DNA of 64,000 nucleotides from Pusillimonas noertemannii (GTDB lineage: Bacteria > Pseudomonadota > Gammaproteobacteria > Burkholderiales > Burkholderiaceae_B): assembly GCF_003096595.1 (NCBI RefSeq), contig NZ_QEKO01000002.1, positions 435,064 to 499,063 on the forward strand. Direction: 5' to 3'. Below the pieces are notes generated by a model, which saw only the letters and a list, made by a program, of their open reading frames with translations, had not been told where the DNA came from and did no database searches. This document shows positions 44,201 to 54,801 of this stretch, in pieces. Within the stretch, counting starts at the first letter, position 1. Each line of letters opens with the position of its first letter. The position numbers and the translations under genes were made by a program.

Positions 44201-45361
44201 ATGAAACGACTCGTCAGCACCCGCAAACTGGCCCTGGCCTTCGCGCTGTCCACCGCCTTCGCCGCGCCCGCCGCGCTGGCCGACATCAAGATCGGGCTCA
44301 ACGTGCCGCTAACCGGCTTTGCCGCCGCCGACGGCAACTCGGCCCATATCGGCGCCCAATTGGCCGTTGAAAAGGCCAATGCCCAAGGCGGCATCAACGG
44401 CGAAAAAATCGTCCTGGTCGTCTATGACGACCAGGCGTCCGCCAAAGAGGCCACGCCCATCGCCACCAAGCTCATTGAACGCGACAAGGTCGTGGGCGCC
44501 GTGTCGGGCTCGTACTCGGCCGCCACCCGCCCCTCCGCTCAGATCTTCCAGGCCGCCCAAGTGCCCTACGTGGTCGCCTACTCCATCGACCCCAGCGTTA
44601 CTCGCGCAGGCGACTATATGTTCCGCGTTTCGTCCATGGGCGAAGTACAGGGCCGCGGCGGCGCCAAGCTGGTCAACGAACTGGGCAAGAAGCGCGTCGT
44701 GCTCGTTACGCTCAAGAACGATTTCGGCCAGACCCTGGCCAGGGGCTTCAAAGAGGGCGCCAAGAAGTTCGACCTGGACATCGCCAGCGAATATGAATAC
44801 GACATCAAGGACCGCCAGTTCGGCTCGCTGATCGCCAAGATCAAGTCCGACAATCCCGAAGCCATCTATGCATCGGGCTACTACTTCAATGCCGGCCCGC
44901 TGGTCTCGCAGATGCGCGCGGCCGGCATCACGGTGCCCATCATTGGCCAGGAAGGCTACGACAGCGAGAAATTCATCGAGATCGCCGGCAAGGCCGCCGA
45001 GGGAACCTTGCTGGTCACCTCGCTCGACCGCGATTCCGATGTTGCAGAAACCAAGGAGTTCCTGCAAAAATTCCGGGAAAAGGCCAATTTTGGCGCCGAC
45101 ATGGTGGGAGCCGCCACCTACTCGGCCACAGCCATCCTTATCGAAGGCCTGCGCAAAACAGGCGGCAAGGGCGGCGCCGAACTGCGCGACGCCATCGCCC
45201 AGGGCAGCTACACCATGCCCATCGGCACGCTCCAGTTCAACGACCTGCACGAGGTCAACAAAGACCTGCAGGTCCAGATCGTGAAAGACGGCGCATTCCA
45301 TCGCCATTCGGTCCTGCACGACCCGGAACTGCTTGCCGCCCCGACCAAAGACAGCAAGTAA
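44201..45361 (+). CDS. ABC transporter substrate-binding protein, Liv type (hut-linked)
   Basis: The 386-residue precursor has a signal peptide ending near PAALA. The mature chain starts DIKIGLNVPLTGFAAADG, the standard opening of leucine/isoleucine/valine-type binding proteins, with the conserved VVGAVSGSYSAATRP ligand loop and a periplasmic two-lobe fold. The start follows CTGGAGACAATA. It is the first of five transporter genes placed between hutC and hutU, so the ligand is probably histidine or urocanate rather than branched-chain amino acids. Confidence 0.9.
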   Translation: MKRLVSTRKLALAFALSTAFAAPAALADIKIGLNVPLTGFAAADGNSAHIGAQLAVEKANAQGGINGEKIVLVVYDDQASAKEATPIATKLIERDKVVGAVSGSYSAATRPSAQIFQAAQVPYVVAYSIDPSVTRAGDYMFRVSSMGEVQGRGGAKLVNELGKKRVVLVTLKNDFGQTLARGFKEGAKKFDLDIASEYEYDIKDRQFGSLIAKIKSDNPEAIYASGYYFNAGPLVSQMRAAGITVPIIGQEGYDSEKFIEIAGKAAEGTLLVTSLDRDSDVAETKEFLQKFREKANFGADMVGAATYSATAILIEGLRKTGGKGGAELRDAIAQGSYTMPIGTLQFNDLHEVNKDLQVQIVKDGAFHRHSVLHDPELLAAPTKDSK

Positions 45362-45461
45362 GCCACGGGCGTGCGCCAACGCACGCCTTTCCCAAGCATG
45401 AAGCCGGGCCGACGCCCGCGGGCACCGCCCCGGCTTCCAAGAAGAACCTCCAGGAGCACCC

Positions 45462-46325
45462 ATGCTCTTCATCGAGCTCGTCGCCCAAGGACTCGTGCAA
45501 GGCAGCATCTATGCACTGATCGCCCTTGGCCTGACCCTGGTGTACGGACTGCTGCGCATCCTGCACATCGCACACGCCGCCCTGTTCACGCTGGGCGGCT
45601 ATATCGGCGTACTGGCCACCAACGCCACGGGCAGCCTGACGCTGGCCTGCATCTTCGCCATGCTGGGCGCGGGCATCGTAGGCGTGATCATCTATCGCCT
45701 GTGCTACGAACCCATACTGCGCCAGCCGCCGTTCGTGGCGCTGATCGCCTCCATCGGGCTGTACATCGCCTTCGAAGAAGCCTTCCGCATCATCTTCGGC
45801 GCAGCCGGCCTTACCTATGATGCGCCACCGCTGCAGCAGTACGTGTCGGTGTTCGGCAGCCTGCACTTCAGCCTGGCCGAACTCGTCGTGATGGGCAGCT
45901 CGCTGGCCATCATCGCCGCCCTGGGCTACCTGCAAACCCACACCCGGGTGGGCATCGCCTGCCAGGCCACGGTGTCCGACCCGCAAATGGCGCAGTCCTT
46001 CGGCATCCGCCTGCGCACGGTGCGCGACCTGAACTTCTTCGTGGGTTCGGCGCTGGCGGGCTTCGCCGGCGTATGGGTGGCCTTGCTGAACAACCTGGTC
46101 GAACCCACCATGGGCAGCGTGCCCTCGTACAAGGCGCTGGCCATCATCGTGCTGGGCGGCATGGGCTCCGTGCGCGGCACCCTGCTCGCGTCGCTGGTGC
46201 TGGGCGTGGCCGAATCGTTCGGCACCATCTATCTCGACCAATGGCTCGACCGCAACGCGATCGCCTTCGCCCTGCTCATTCTCGTACTCATGGTCCGTCC
46301 GCAGGGACTCTTCGCACGACGCTAG
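45462..46325 (+). CDS. ABC transporter permease, LivH type
   Basis: The 287-residue inner-membrane protein has about eight helices. Signatures are LVAQGLVQGSIYALIALGLTLVYGLLRI at the N-terminus and VLGGMGSVRGTLLASLVLGVAE in the coupling-helix region that contacts the ATPases. It forms a heterodimeric channel with the LivM-type gene 9 bp downstream. The start follows CCAGGAGCACCC. Its place in the hut cluster implies transport of histidine or urocanate. Confidence 0.92.
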   Translation: MLFIELVAQGLVQGSIYALIALGLTLVYGLLRILHIAHAALFTLGGYIGVLATNATGSLTLACIFAMLGAGIVGVIIYRLCYEPILRQPPFVALIASIGLYIAFEEAFRIIFGAAGLTYDAPPLQQYVSVFGSLHFSLAELVVMGSSLAIIAALGYLQTHTRVGIACQATVSDPQMAQSFGIRLRTVRDLNFFVGSALAGFAGVWVALLNNLVEPTMGSVPSYKALAIIVLGGMGSVRGTLLASLVLGVAESFGTIYLDQWLDRNAIAFALLILVLMVRPQGLFARR

Positions 46326-46334
46326 GGGCTGAAC

Positions 46335-47197
46335 ATGGCATATGAAATTTCTCTGCTTACCGCAATGGGCATCAGCGTCATCTTCGCGCTGTCGCTCAAT
46401 CTCATCACCGGCTTCTGCGGCCAGATCAGCCTGGGGCATGCGGCCTTCCTGGGTATAGGCGCGTACACCTCGGCCATGCTGTGCAAGGCGGGCCTGCCCT
46501 TCTTCGCCACACTGCCCGTGGCCATGCTGCTGGCGGGCATCGTGGGCATTGTCGTGGGGCTGGCCAGCCTGCGGGTGCGCGACGACTTCCTGGCCATTAC
46601 CACCATGGGGGTGGTCTTCCTGTTCGTCGGCATCGTGCGCCAGCAAGAATGGCTCGGAGGCGAAATGGGCATTTCGGGCATTCCCGGCTCGGGCCTCGAC
46701 CGGCTCGGCTTCATGTGGCTGGCCCTGGGCCTGGCCGCACTGGTGGCGGTGTTCTGCATCTACATCCAGAAGTCGTGGATGGGCCGGGTGTTCAACGGCG
46801 TGGCCGAAGACGAAGACACCATGCGCGTGCTGGGCGTGGATGTGCCGCGATACAAGCTGGCAGCCTTCGCCATGGGCACGGCCCTGGCCGGGCTGGCCGG
46901 CGCGCTTTACGGCCAGCATTTCAAGTATATCGGCCCCGAAAGCTTCGGCTTCATCGAATCCATCACCGTGCTGTCGATGGTGGTGTTCGGCGGAATCGGC
47001 TCCGTGCCCGGCGTGATCTTCGGCGCCGCGCTGCTGTCGGCGCTGCCGGCGTGGTTCCAGTTCATCGGCGACTACAAGCTGCTGGTCTACGGCGGCGTGC
47101 TCTTCCTGATGATGCGCTTCTCGCCCGGCGGCGTGGCCGGCATCGTGCGCTCGCTGCTGCAGCGTCGCAGCGCAGGCCATCAACCCGGAGCAAGCTC

Positions 47198-47201
<4 letters not shown>
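46335..47201 (+). CDS. ABC transporter permease, LivM type
   Basis: The 288-residue inner-membrane protein has the LivM hallmark LITGFCGQISLGHAAFLGIGAYTSA near residue 20 and the coupling-helix motif VVFGGIGSVPGVIFGAALL near residue 215. It pairs with the LivH-type permease. Its stop overlaps the ATG of the first ATPase gene (ATGA), so translation is coupled. Confidence 0.92.
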
Positions 47202-47984
<783 letters not shown>

Positions 47985-47992
<8 letters not shown>

Positions 47993-48689
47993 GCTCAAGA
48001 ACCTCACCTGCGGCTACGGCACCTTCGAAGCCGTGCACGACCTCTCGCTGGCCCTGCAGCCGGGCACCATTACGGCATTGCTGGGTGCGAACGGGGCGGG
48101 CAAGTCGTCCACGCTCATGTGCATTGCCGGCCACATACAGCTTCATGGCGGCAGCATCATGTTCGAAGGCCGCGACATCAGCACCCTGCCGGCGCACGAC
48201 CGCGTGCGCCTCGGCCTGGCCATTTCGCCGGAAGGCCGGCGGCTGTTCAAGGACCTGAGCGTCGAAGACAACCTGCGGGTGGGCGGCCTGATCCGCCCGC
48301 GTTCCGACTACGCCCACGACCGCGAACAAGTGCTGAGCCTGTTTCCACGGCTGGGCGAGCGCCTTGACTCCCTCGCCGGCAACCTGTCCGGAGGGGAACA
48401 GCAGATGCTGGCCATCGGACGCGCCCTCATGACCCGGCCCAAGCTGATCATGATCGACGAGCTTTCGCTGGGCCTCATGCCCAAGGTCATCGACCTTTGC
48501 TACCAGGCCCTGCACAAGCTGCGCGAAGACGGCATGGCCATCTTGCTGGTCGAACAGAACACCGACCGCGCGCTCAGCGTGGCCGACCAGGTATGCGTGC
48601 TTGAATCCGGCCGCACGGTGTGGCAGGGCAGCGCACAAGAGGCCGCCCGCGACCCCGACCTGGCCTCGGCCTACCTGGGCCTGCATTGA
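47985..48689 (+). CDS. ABC transporter ATP-binding protein, LivF type
   Basis: The 234-residue ATPase starts at a GTG behind CGGAGGCACACA, inside the end of the LivG-type gene. Walker A GANGAGKSS, signature NLSGGEQQMLAIGRAL, Walker B LIMIDELSLGLMP and the H-loop VEQNT are all intact. It completes the five-gene Liv-type importer of the hut cluster. The 71-bp gap to hutU suggests a single transcript. Confidence 0.92.
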
Positions 48690-48760
48690 ACAACCCGATT
48701 TCGGGGCGCCACCAAGCCGCCTGCTTCGCCTGACGCCCGAACCACAGAAAGGAAACCGCC

Positions 48761-50473
48761 ATGAACACCGTCGCCGAAAAAACCTCCACCGACCCCCGCT
48801 TCGACGCCAGCCGCAGCATCCGTGCGCCGCGCGGCAGCACGCTTAACTGCAAGAACTGGATCAGCGAGGCCGCCTACCGCATGATCCAGAACAATCTCGA
48901 CGCCGAGGTGGCCGAAGACCCGCAAAACCTGGTGGTGTATGGCGGCATAGGCCGTGCCGCGCGCAACTGGGAATGCTTCGACCAGATACTGGCCGAGCTC
49001 AAGCAATTGAACGAGGACGAATCCCTGCTTGTGCAGTCGGGCAAGCCCGTGGGCGTCTTCAAGACCCATCCCGACGCGCCCCGGGTGCTGATCGCCAACT
49101 CGAACCTGGTGCCGCAATGGGCCAACTGGGAACACTTCAACGAACTGGACCGCAAGGGCCTCTTCATGTACGGGCAAATGACGGCCGGCAGCTGGATATA
49201 CATCGGCAGCCAGGGCATTGTCCAGGGCACCTACGAAACCTTTGTCGAAGCGGGCCGCCAGCACTTCAATGGCGACTGGGCCGGCCGCTGGATACTTACC
49301 GCGGGCCTGGGCGGCATGGGCGGCGCGCAGCCGCTGGCGGCCACCCTGGCGGGCGCCGTGTCGCTGACGGTCGAATGCCAGCAAAGCCGCATCGATTTCC
49401 GCCTGCGCACGCGCTATGTCGACAAGCAGGCCAAAGACCTCGACGAAGCGCTGGAGATGGTGCGCCACCACTGCGAGCGCAAAGAAGCGGTGTCCATCGC
49501 CCTGCTGGGCAACGCCGCCGACATCCTGCCCGAGCTGGCCCGGCGCGCCAAAGAAGGCGGCATGAAGCCCGACCTGGTCACCGACCAGACCTCGGCGCAC
49601 GACCTGGTCAATGGCTACTTGCCCAAGGGCTGGACCCTGCAGCAATGGGAAGACGCGCGCAAAGACCCGGCCCGGCATGGCGAGCTGACCGAACAGGCGC
49701 GCCAGTCGTGCGCGGTGCACGTGCAGGCCATGCTCGACTTCCATTCCCTGGGCGTGCCCGCCGTCGACTACGGCAACAACATCCGCCAGGTTGCCTCCGA
49801 CGCCGGCGTGCGCAACGCCTTCGACTTCCCCGGCTTCGTGCCGGCCTACATCCGGCCGCTGTTCTGCGAGGGCAAGGGCCCCTTCCGCTGGGTTGCACTG
49901 TCGGGCGACCCCGAAGACATCTACCAGACAGACGCCAAGATCAAAGAGCTGTTCCCCGAGAACAAGCCGGTGACGCGCTGGCTGGACATGGCGCGCGAAC
50001 GCATCGCCTTCCAGGGCCTGCCCTCGCGCATCTGCTGGCTGGGGCTGGGCGAACGCCATGTGGCGGGCCTGGCCTTCAACGAAATGGTGAAGCGGGGCGA
50101 GCTCAAGGCGCCCATCGTCATCGGACGCGACCATCTTGACACCGGTTCGGTCGCCAGCCCCAACCGCGAAACCGAATCCATGCGCGACGGCACCGACGCC
50201 GTGTCCGACTGGCCCTTGCTGAACGCGCTGCTCAATACCGCCGGCGGCGCCAGCTGGGTGTCCTTCCACCATGGCGGCGGCGTGGGCATGGGCTATTCGC
50301 AGCATGCCGGCATGGTCATCGTGGCCGACGGCAGCGACGCGGCCGCCCGGCGGCTCGAGCGTGTGCTGATCAACGACTGCGGTTCGGGCGTCATGCGCCA
50401 CGCCGATGCCGGCTACCAGGCCGCCATCGACTGCGCCAAGCGCTTCGGCCTGCACCTTCCCATGATCAAGTAG
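48761..50473 (+). CDS. hutU: urocanate hydratase
   Basis: The 570-residue cytosolic NAD+-dependent enzyme converts urocanate to imidazolone-5-propionate. The N-terminal block ([19 protein letters not shown]), the [20 protein letters not shown] segment, the NAD-site region [16 protein letters not shown] and the C-terminal [18 protein letters not shown] match the family throughout. The length is normal. The start follows AAAGGAAACCGCC. It is the first enzyme of the cluster; histidine ammonia-lyase, which would make its substrate, is not here. Confidence 0.96.
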   Translation: MNTVAEKTSTDPRFDASRSIRAPRGSTLNCKNWISEAAYRMIQNNLDAEVAEDPQNLVVYGGIGRAARNWECFDQILAELKQLNEDESLLVQSGKPVGVFKTHPDAPRVLIANSNLVPQWANWEHFNELDRKGLFMYGQMTAGSWIYIGSQGIVQGTYETFVEAGRQHFNGDWAGRWILTAGLGGMGGAQPLAATLAGAVSLTVECQQSRIDFRLRTRYVDKQAKDLDEALEMVRHHCERKEAVSIALLGNAADILPELARRAKEGGMKPDLVTDQTSAHDLVNGYLPKGWTLQQWEDARKDPARHGELTEQARQSCAVHVQAMLDFHSLGVPAVDYGNNIRQVASDAGVRNAFDFPGFVPAYIRPLFCEGKGPFRWVALSGDPEDIYQTDAKIKELFPENKPVTRWLDMARERIAFQGLPSRICWLGLGERHVAGLAFNEMVKRGELKAPIVIGRDHLDTGSVASPNRETESMRDGTDAVSDWPLLNALLNTAGGASWVSFHHGGGVGMGYSQHAGMVIVADGSDAAARRLERVLINDCGSGVMRHADAGYQAAIDCAKRFGLHLPMIK

Positions 50474-50486
50474 GCCGGGTTCCGCC

Positions 50487-51455
50487 ATGCATACTCCCGC
50501 CGACATGACGCAATGGAAGGGCCGCGTCGACGCGGCCGAGGGCCAGGCCGGGCGGCGCTGGCACCAGATAATGCAGCCCTGGGCCCCCGAAGCCGGCCAG
50601 GGCGTGGCCCTTACCGGCTTCGCCTGCGATGCCGGCGTGCATCGCAACCACGGCCGGCCCGGCGCGCGCAAGGGGCCCGGCGCCATCCGCTCGATGCTGA
50701 GCAATATGCCGGTACTCGACTGCCAGACGCTGTACGACGCCGGCGATATCGCGCCGGTCGCATCCGGCACGCACGACGGCCTGGAGCAGGCGCAAGATGA
50801 GCTTTCCAGCCACCTGGCCGGCCTGCTCGCCCAGGGCCTGCTGCCCATCACCCTGGGCGGCGGGCACGAGATCGCCTTCGGATCCTTCGAAGGGCTGGCG
50901 CGCCACCTTGCGGCTAGCTCGGGTTCGCCCCCCCGCATCGGCATCGTCAACCTGGATGCCCACTTCGACCTGCGGCAAGACGACCGCGCCAGTTCGGGCA
51001 CACCCTTTCGGCAGATCGCCGAAAACTGCCGGCAGCGCGGCTGGCCATTCAACTATTGCTGCCTGGGCGTCAGCCGCTATGCCAACACGCAGGCGCTGTT
51101 CGACCGCGCCGAATCGCTGGGGGTCGGCTGGATGCTCGACGAAGAGCTGGGCACTTCCGATCGCACGAACGCGCTGTCGCGGCTCGACGCCTTCCTCCAT
51201 TCCGTCGACCACGTGTACTTCACCATCTGCCTGGACGTGCTCCCCGCCTGTGTGGCCCCGGGGGTCAGCGCCCCCGCGGCGCGCGGCGTGCCGCTTGAAG
51301 TGGTGGAAGCCCTGGCCGACCACGTTGCCGCGTCGGGCAAGATGCGCCTGGCGGATATCGCCGAGCTGAATCCCGATTTCGACATCGACCATCGCAGTGC
51401 GCGCGTGGCCGCCCGGCTGGTCGCCCGCATCGCAAACCAGGCGGGTGCCTTATGA
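50487..51455 (+). CDS. hutG: formimidoylglutamase (arginase/ureohydrolase family)
   Basis: The 322-residue cytosolic Mn-dependent enzyme hydrolyses N-formimidoyl-L-glutamate to glutamate and formamide. Metal-binding motifs are [15 protein letters not shown] and a variant of the third motif ([18 protein letters not shown]), where CLD supplies the Asp. The arginase-type HutG means the pathway runs in four steps without HutF. The start at MHTPADM is chosen; a second ATG six codons on is possible. The stop overlaps the hutI start. Confidence 0.93.
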   Translation: MHTPADMTQWKGRVDAAEGQAGRRWHQIMQPWAPEAGQGVALTGFACDAGVHRNHGRPGARKGPGAIRSMLSNMPVLDCQTLYDAGDIAPVASGTHDGLEQAQDELSSHLAGLLAQGLLPITLGGGHEIAFGSFEGLARHLAASSGSPPRIGIVNLDAHFDLRQDDRASSGTPFRQIAENCRQRGWPFNYCCLGVSRYANTQALFDRAESLGVGWMLDEELGTSDRTNALSRLDAFLHSVDHVYFTICLDVLPACVAPGVSAPAARGVPLEVVEALADHVAASGKMRLADIAELNPDFDIDHRSARVAARLVARIANQAGAL

Positions 51456-52678
51456 GCCACGCTACCCGCGACTGGGATTCACTCTGGCTGAACGTCCACC
51501 TGGCTACCATGAGGCCCGGCGCCGGCTATGGCGAGATCACCGACGGCGCCATCGCCGTGCATGAGGGCAAGATAGCCTGGATCGGCCCACGCAACGCGCT
51601 TCCGGCCGGAGCCCGGGCCGGGCAGGAACACGATGGCGGCGGGGCCTGGCTTACGCCCGGCCTTATCGACTGCCACACCCACGCCGTCTACGCGGGCAAC
51701 CGCAGCGACGAATGGGAAGCCCGGCTCAACGGCGTGCCCTACGAGCAGATCGCGCGTCAGGGCGGCGGCATCGTTTCTACCGTGCGTGCCACCCGCGCGG
51801 CCAGCTTCGATGAACTGCTGCAGGCCAGCCTGCCCCGGGTGCGCGCCCTGATGGCCGAAGGCCTCACCACGCTCGAGATCAAGTCCGGCTATGGCCTCGA
51901 CCTGGCCAACGAAGAAAAAATGCTGCGCGTGGCACGCGAGATCGGCCGGCTTACGGGCCTGGACGTGCGCACCACCTTTCTGGGCGCCCATGCCCTGCCG
52001 CCCGAATACGCCGGCCGGGCCGACGACTACATCGGCGAAGTATGCGAGACCATGCTGCCGGCCCTGGCCGGGCAAGGCCTGGTCGACGCCGTGGATGCCT
52101 TCTGCGAAAACATCGGCTTTACCCCGGCGCAGACTGAACGCGTGTTCCTGGCCGCGAAGCAGCACGGGCTGCCTGTCAAGCTGCATGCCGAACAGCTTTC
52201 CGACCAGGGCGGGGCCCAGCTTACCGCCCGGTATGGCGGGTTATCGGCCGACCATCTCGAACATCTTTCCGCCGAAGGCATCGCCGCCATGGCCGCAGCC
52301 GGAACGGTTGCCGTCCTTCTGCCGGGCGCCTTCTATTTTTTGCGCGACACCCGCTTGCCTCCCGTCGAGGCGCTGCGCCAGGCCGGCGTGCCCATGGCCA
52401 TCGCCACCGACTGCAATCCCGGCACCTCGCCCATGACCTCGCTGCTGCTGGCCATGAACATGGCCTGCACGGTTTTCCGCCTGACACCCCGGGAAGCGCT
52501 GGCCGGCGCTACCCTGAATGCGGCGCGGGCCCTGGGGCTGGCAGAATCCATCGGCAGCCTGGAAGTGGGCAAGAAAGCCGACTTTGCCTTGTGGAATATC
52601 GACAGGCCGGGCGACCTGGCCTACGCCATGGGGTTCAATCCCTGCGCACTATCCGTGAAGGCCGGGGAAATACGCTAG
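51452..52678 (+). CDS. hutI: imidazolonepropionase
   Basis: The 408-residue amidohydrolase opens the imidazolone ring to give N-formimidoyl-L-glutamate. The metal-binding HTH motif [13 protein letters not shown] is near residue 73, [15 protein letters not shown] provides the later His, and [13 protein letters not shown] the final Asp. It overlaps hutG by 4 bp (ATGA) and is the last gene of the hut transcript. Length and motifs are normal. Confidence 0.95.
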   Translation: MSHATRDWDSLWLNVHLATMRPGAGYGEITDGAIAVHEGKIAWIGPRNALPAGARAGQEHDGGGAWLTPGLIDCHTHAVYAGNRSDEWEARLNGVPYEQIARQGGGIVSTVRATRAASFDELLQASLPRVRALMAEGLTTLEIKSGYGLDLANEEKMLRVAREIGRLTGLDVRTTFLGAHALPPEYAGRADDYIGEVCETMLPALAGQGLVDAVDAFCENIGFTPAQTERVFLAAKQHGLPVKLHAEQLSDQGGAQLTARYGGLSADHLEHLSAEGIAAMAAAGTVAVLLPGAFYFLRDTRLPPVEALRQAGVPMAIATDCNPGTSPMTSLLLAMNMACTVFRLTPREALAGATLNAARALGLAESIGSLEVGKKADFALWNIDRPGDLAYAMGFNPCALSVKAGEIR

Positions 52679-52723
52679 GTTTATTCCGCGCCGCATGCCC
52701 GTCGGCTTCAGCATCTGGCCCGC

Positions 52724-54022
52724 TCAGCTCGTAAGCGCCAGCCCCCCATTCAGCCGGCGGTTTATCTCGCGGCGCATGGCCGGTGGCGCGTCACGCAGCA
52801 GGCCAGGCCAGTCTGCTTGTGCCTGGCGAACACGGGCTTTGGCGATCTGCAGCACCCGGCTGCGGCGCACGATGCCTGCTTGCGCAAGCATGGCATCCAG
52901 GTGGTGCCAGCCGAGCTTGTGCAACTTGGCATCGATGGCGCGATTGATGCCATAGTCGGTGCCTGGCACTTCAGAGAAGAATGAGCTTACGCTGACCGGG
53001 TCGTATAGTGGCGCCAGTTCCGGGGTGGCTCCGTCGCGATAAAGCAAGGACCAGTTCTTCAGATGGGCGTCTGTATTGCCCATCAGGATGAACGCCACAT
53101 ACCGGTTCACGAACTCTTGTACATCGTGCACAGGCTCGGCCGACAGTTGGTCCAGAATGCGCACGATGGCCACGAAGTCCGGCTCGATTCCCTTTCCGTA
53201 CTTATGCCTGGGTTCGTAGCCAAGCACCTGCGCAAACTCTTCCATATGGATTCGGGCCCCGCCTTCGCCGCGGTCGAACCGCTTGACCGCAAGTATTTCG
53301 GGAAAAGCCACCGCTTCAGGAAGCTGCGCTTCGTCGCGCGAGATGAGTTCGGCCTGGGCGCAGGCCAGCCCCAAAGACCGCGTCAATTGGTAGCCCGTGT
53401 ACTCGTTTTGCACCAGGTCGGGATGCCGGATGGAAGGCAGCTTCAGAATGAAAGAACCCGCCTGGCCATGTCGGCGCACGACATAGCGGCGACCGTCACG
53501 AATGGCTGAAAACTTGGTCACGACGCCTGGAATGGCCGCGGCGTCTTCAACCGGCAGATCGACGAAGCCGGGCTCCAGCACATCGAGGCCCAAAGAGGTA
53601 TGCCACAAACGCACAGGGTCGGGAATGCCCTCTTCAAGCGGAACGGGTTCTACCTCGACGCCCCCCATGAGGTCGTGGCCCGCGGCGGCCAATAGCTCGA
53701 ACTCGTCATCGAGCCGACAGCCCCTTTCTTGGGCAAGCCGTTCGCGATTGTGGCCCTCGGGCAATAGGTTCTGGAAGAACGAAGGCCATCTGCCGTTGTT
53801 GCGCACCAGGCGGGCGTCTCGCATTGCCGTAAGAATGGCACGCGTACGCTCTTCGTCTGCCCCCTGGTAGCTAAGCGACAGCACCGGACGATTTTTATCC
53901 TGGACGTACTCTTGATCGAAGGAAACCCGCAGAACGTCGCCGTACTGCGAAAGGTATCCGATAGGTCGCTTGCCCTGCGGCCCATGAAGGTACAGGCGAA
54001 GATAGCGGATGAAGGTGCTCAT
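52724..54022 (-). CDS. hipA: HipA-family serine/threonine kinase toxin
   Basis: The 432-residue protein has an N-terminal HipA domain (about residues 5-115; GYLSQYGDVLRVSFD, FFQNLLPEGHNRERLAQ) and a C-terminal kinase core. The ATP-binding segment SFILKLPS, the catalytic NTDAHLKNWSLLY and the metal-binding LAPLYDPVS are present. The usual SGxQxK motif, which in E. coli carries the regulatory autophosphorylated Ser, reads IPGVVTKFSAI and lacks that Ser and Gln. E. coli HipA phosphorylates glutamyl-tRNA synthetase and causes persistence. It overlaps hipB by 4 bp. Confidence 0.88.
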   Translation of the reverse strand: MSTFIRYLRLYLHGPQGKRPIGYLSQYGDVLRVSFDQEYVQDKNRPVLSLSYQGADEERTRAILTAMRDARLVRNNGRWPSFFQNLLPEGHNRERLAQERGCRLDDEFELLAAAGHDLMGGVEVEPVPLEEGIPDPVRLWHTSLGLDVLEPGFVDLPVEDAAAIPGVVTKFSAIRDGRRYVVRRHGQAGSFILKLPSIRHPDLVQNEYTGYQLTRSLGLACAQAELISRDEAQLPEAVAFPEILAVKRFDRGEGGARIHMEEFAQVLGYEPRHKYGKGIEPDFVAIVRILDQLSAEPVHDVQEFVNRYVAFILMGNTDAHLKNWSLLYRDGATPELAPLYDPVSVSSFFSEVPGTDYGINRAIDAKLHKLGWHHLDAMLAQAGIVRRSRVLQIAKARVRQAQADWPGLLRDAPPAMRREINRRLNGGLALTS

Positions 54023-54333
54023 CGCTTTGCGGACGTGGAAAGCAGATCGTCAATAATGGATGCGGGCGCATCGACCCCCGCGGGCTGGCCAAGAGTGCGT
54101 CCCCCCGAACGGGCGAAGGCCTCGAGGTCTTGCCGCAGCGCGCTGGGAACAAGCATGAGCTCCATTCCCAGGGCTCTTGCCAGCACAATAAGCGTGGAAA
54201 GGCGCGGATCGGATGCGCCCGATTCCATCTTTTGCACGGCCATGCGGCTCAAGCCCGCCCTTTCGGCCACAGCCGCCTGGCTTAGCTTCTGGTCTTGGCG
54301 CGCTTGGGCATACTCTGTAAGCAGCTGAACCAT
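54019..54333 (-). CDS. hipB: HipB-type antitoxin / XRE regulator
   Basis: The 104-residue DNA-binding protein has an XRE helix-turn-helix near residues 18-65 (AAVAERAGLSRMAVQKMESG). The C-terminal tail is longer than the minimal HipB (GGRTLGQPAGVDAPASII). HipB neutralises HipA and represses the operon. Three palindromes with the pattern GATNATN4ATNATC upstream are its probable operators. It is translationally coupled to hipA (ATGA). Confidence 0.88.
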   Translation of the reverse strand: MVQLLTEYAQARQDQKLSQAAVAERAGLSRMAVQKMESGASDPRLSTLIVLARALGMELMLVPSALRQDLEAFARSGGRTLGQPAGVDAPASIIDDLLSTSAKR

Positions 54334-54347
54334 TGTTTGCTCCGAAA

Positions 54348-54363
54348 GATCATTGAAATGATC
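54348..54363. promoter_or_regulatory. HipB operator O1
   Basis: GATCATTGAAATGATC is the core of a 22-bp perfect palindrome (54345-54366, arms AAAGATCATT and AATGATCTTT, 2-bp centre). It starts 15 bp upstream of the hipB start codon. Confidence 0.65.
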
Positions 54364-54377
54364 TTTTATTGGTTAAA

Positions 54378-54393
54378 GATAATTAAAATTATC
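54378..54393. promoter_or_regulatory. HipB operator O2
   Basis: GATAATTAAAATTATC is a perfect palindrome with the same GATNATT/AATNATC halves as O1, 30 bp away centre to centre, about three helical turns. Confidence 0.6.
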
Positions 54394-54421
54394 ATCCATT
54401 GCTGGTTGCGTCAATTCAAAT

Positions 54422-54437
54422 GATTATATAAATGATC
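54422..54437. promoter_or_regulatory. HipB operator O3 (weaker)
   Basis: GATTATATAAATGATC keeps the GAT and ATGATC halves with mismatches in the centre, 44 bp from O2 (about four helical turns). Confidence 0.45.
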
Positions 54438-54546
54438 TTTTCATATTAAAAGCTAATTACTATTAGCTTTTTCCCATACCAATAAAGTCTTCTCCCGGCT
54501 TGAGCCGCGTGCATAATAGAAAGCAGACACTCAATGCCTTGATCGC

Positions 54547-54712
54547 CTAGTGTGCTGTTTGATTAGTTTGTGCACTTATATTCGGATGCCTGAGCTTGTC
54601 AGGCAAGGCGCAAACCACAGCGATAGCCGTAGCTATCGCGAGGATTTGCAACGCAGCATGGCGAGTTCAGGCGCCGAAGATAAGTATTCGAATTAGTCAA
54701 ACAGCACACTAG
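54547..54712. repeat. MITE-like inverted repeat, copy B (166 bp)
   Basis: Terminal arms begin CTAGTGTGCTGTTTGA on both strands and match at about 20 of 22 positions. The interior contains nested stems, including GCGATAGC/GCTATCGC and GCAAA/TTTGC. CTAG ends flank it. It sits directly upstream of the putA start region, and its right end is followed at once by GGGG and the GTG start. Confidence 0.75.
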
Positions 54713-54721
54713 GGGGTCGGC

Positions 54722-54788
54722 GTGAGCACATCCAGCGTGGCATCTCTGCAAAAACAGCTCGCCCAATCGTCCGGCGCGCCGCCCTTGC
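54722..54788 (+). pseudogene. putA: original 5' end of putA, now out of frame
   Basis: A GTG behind AGGGGGTCGGC opens MSTSSVASLQKQLAQSSG, then the 13-bp duplication shifts the frame away from the main putA reading frame. Removing one repeat joins it perfectly (APPLR then DAVAAAH), so this was the native N-terminus. Confidence 0.75.
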
Positions 54789-54801
54789 GCGCCGCCCTTG
54801 C
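54776..54801. repeat. 13-bp tandem duplication causing putA frameshift
   Basis: GCGCCGCCCTTGC occurs twice in direct succession (54776-54788 and 54789-54801). Thirteen is not a multiple of three, so it separates the start codon region from the rest of putA. It could arise and revert by strand slippage. Confidence 0.85.

Noticed and set aside
45255-47183. Minus-strand open frame of 642 codons
   Set aside because: It runs antisense to the Liv-type transporter genes, is His/Gln/Ala rich and has no family resemblance; an artefact of codon bias.
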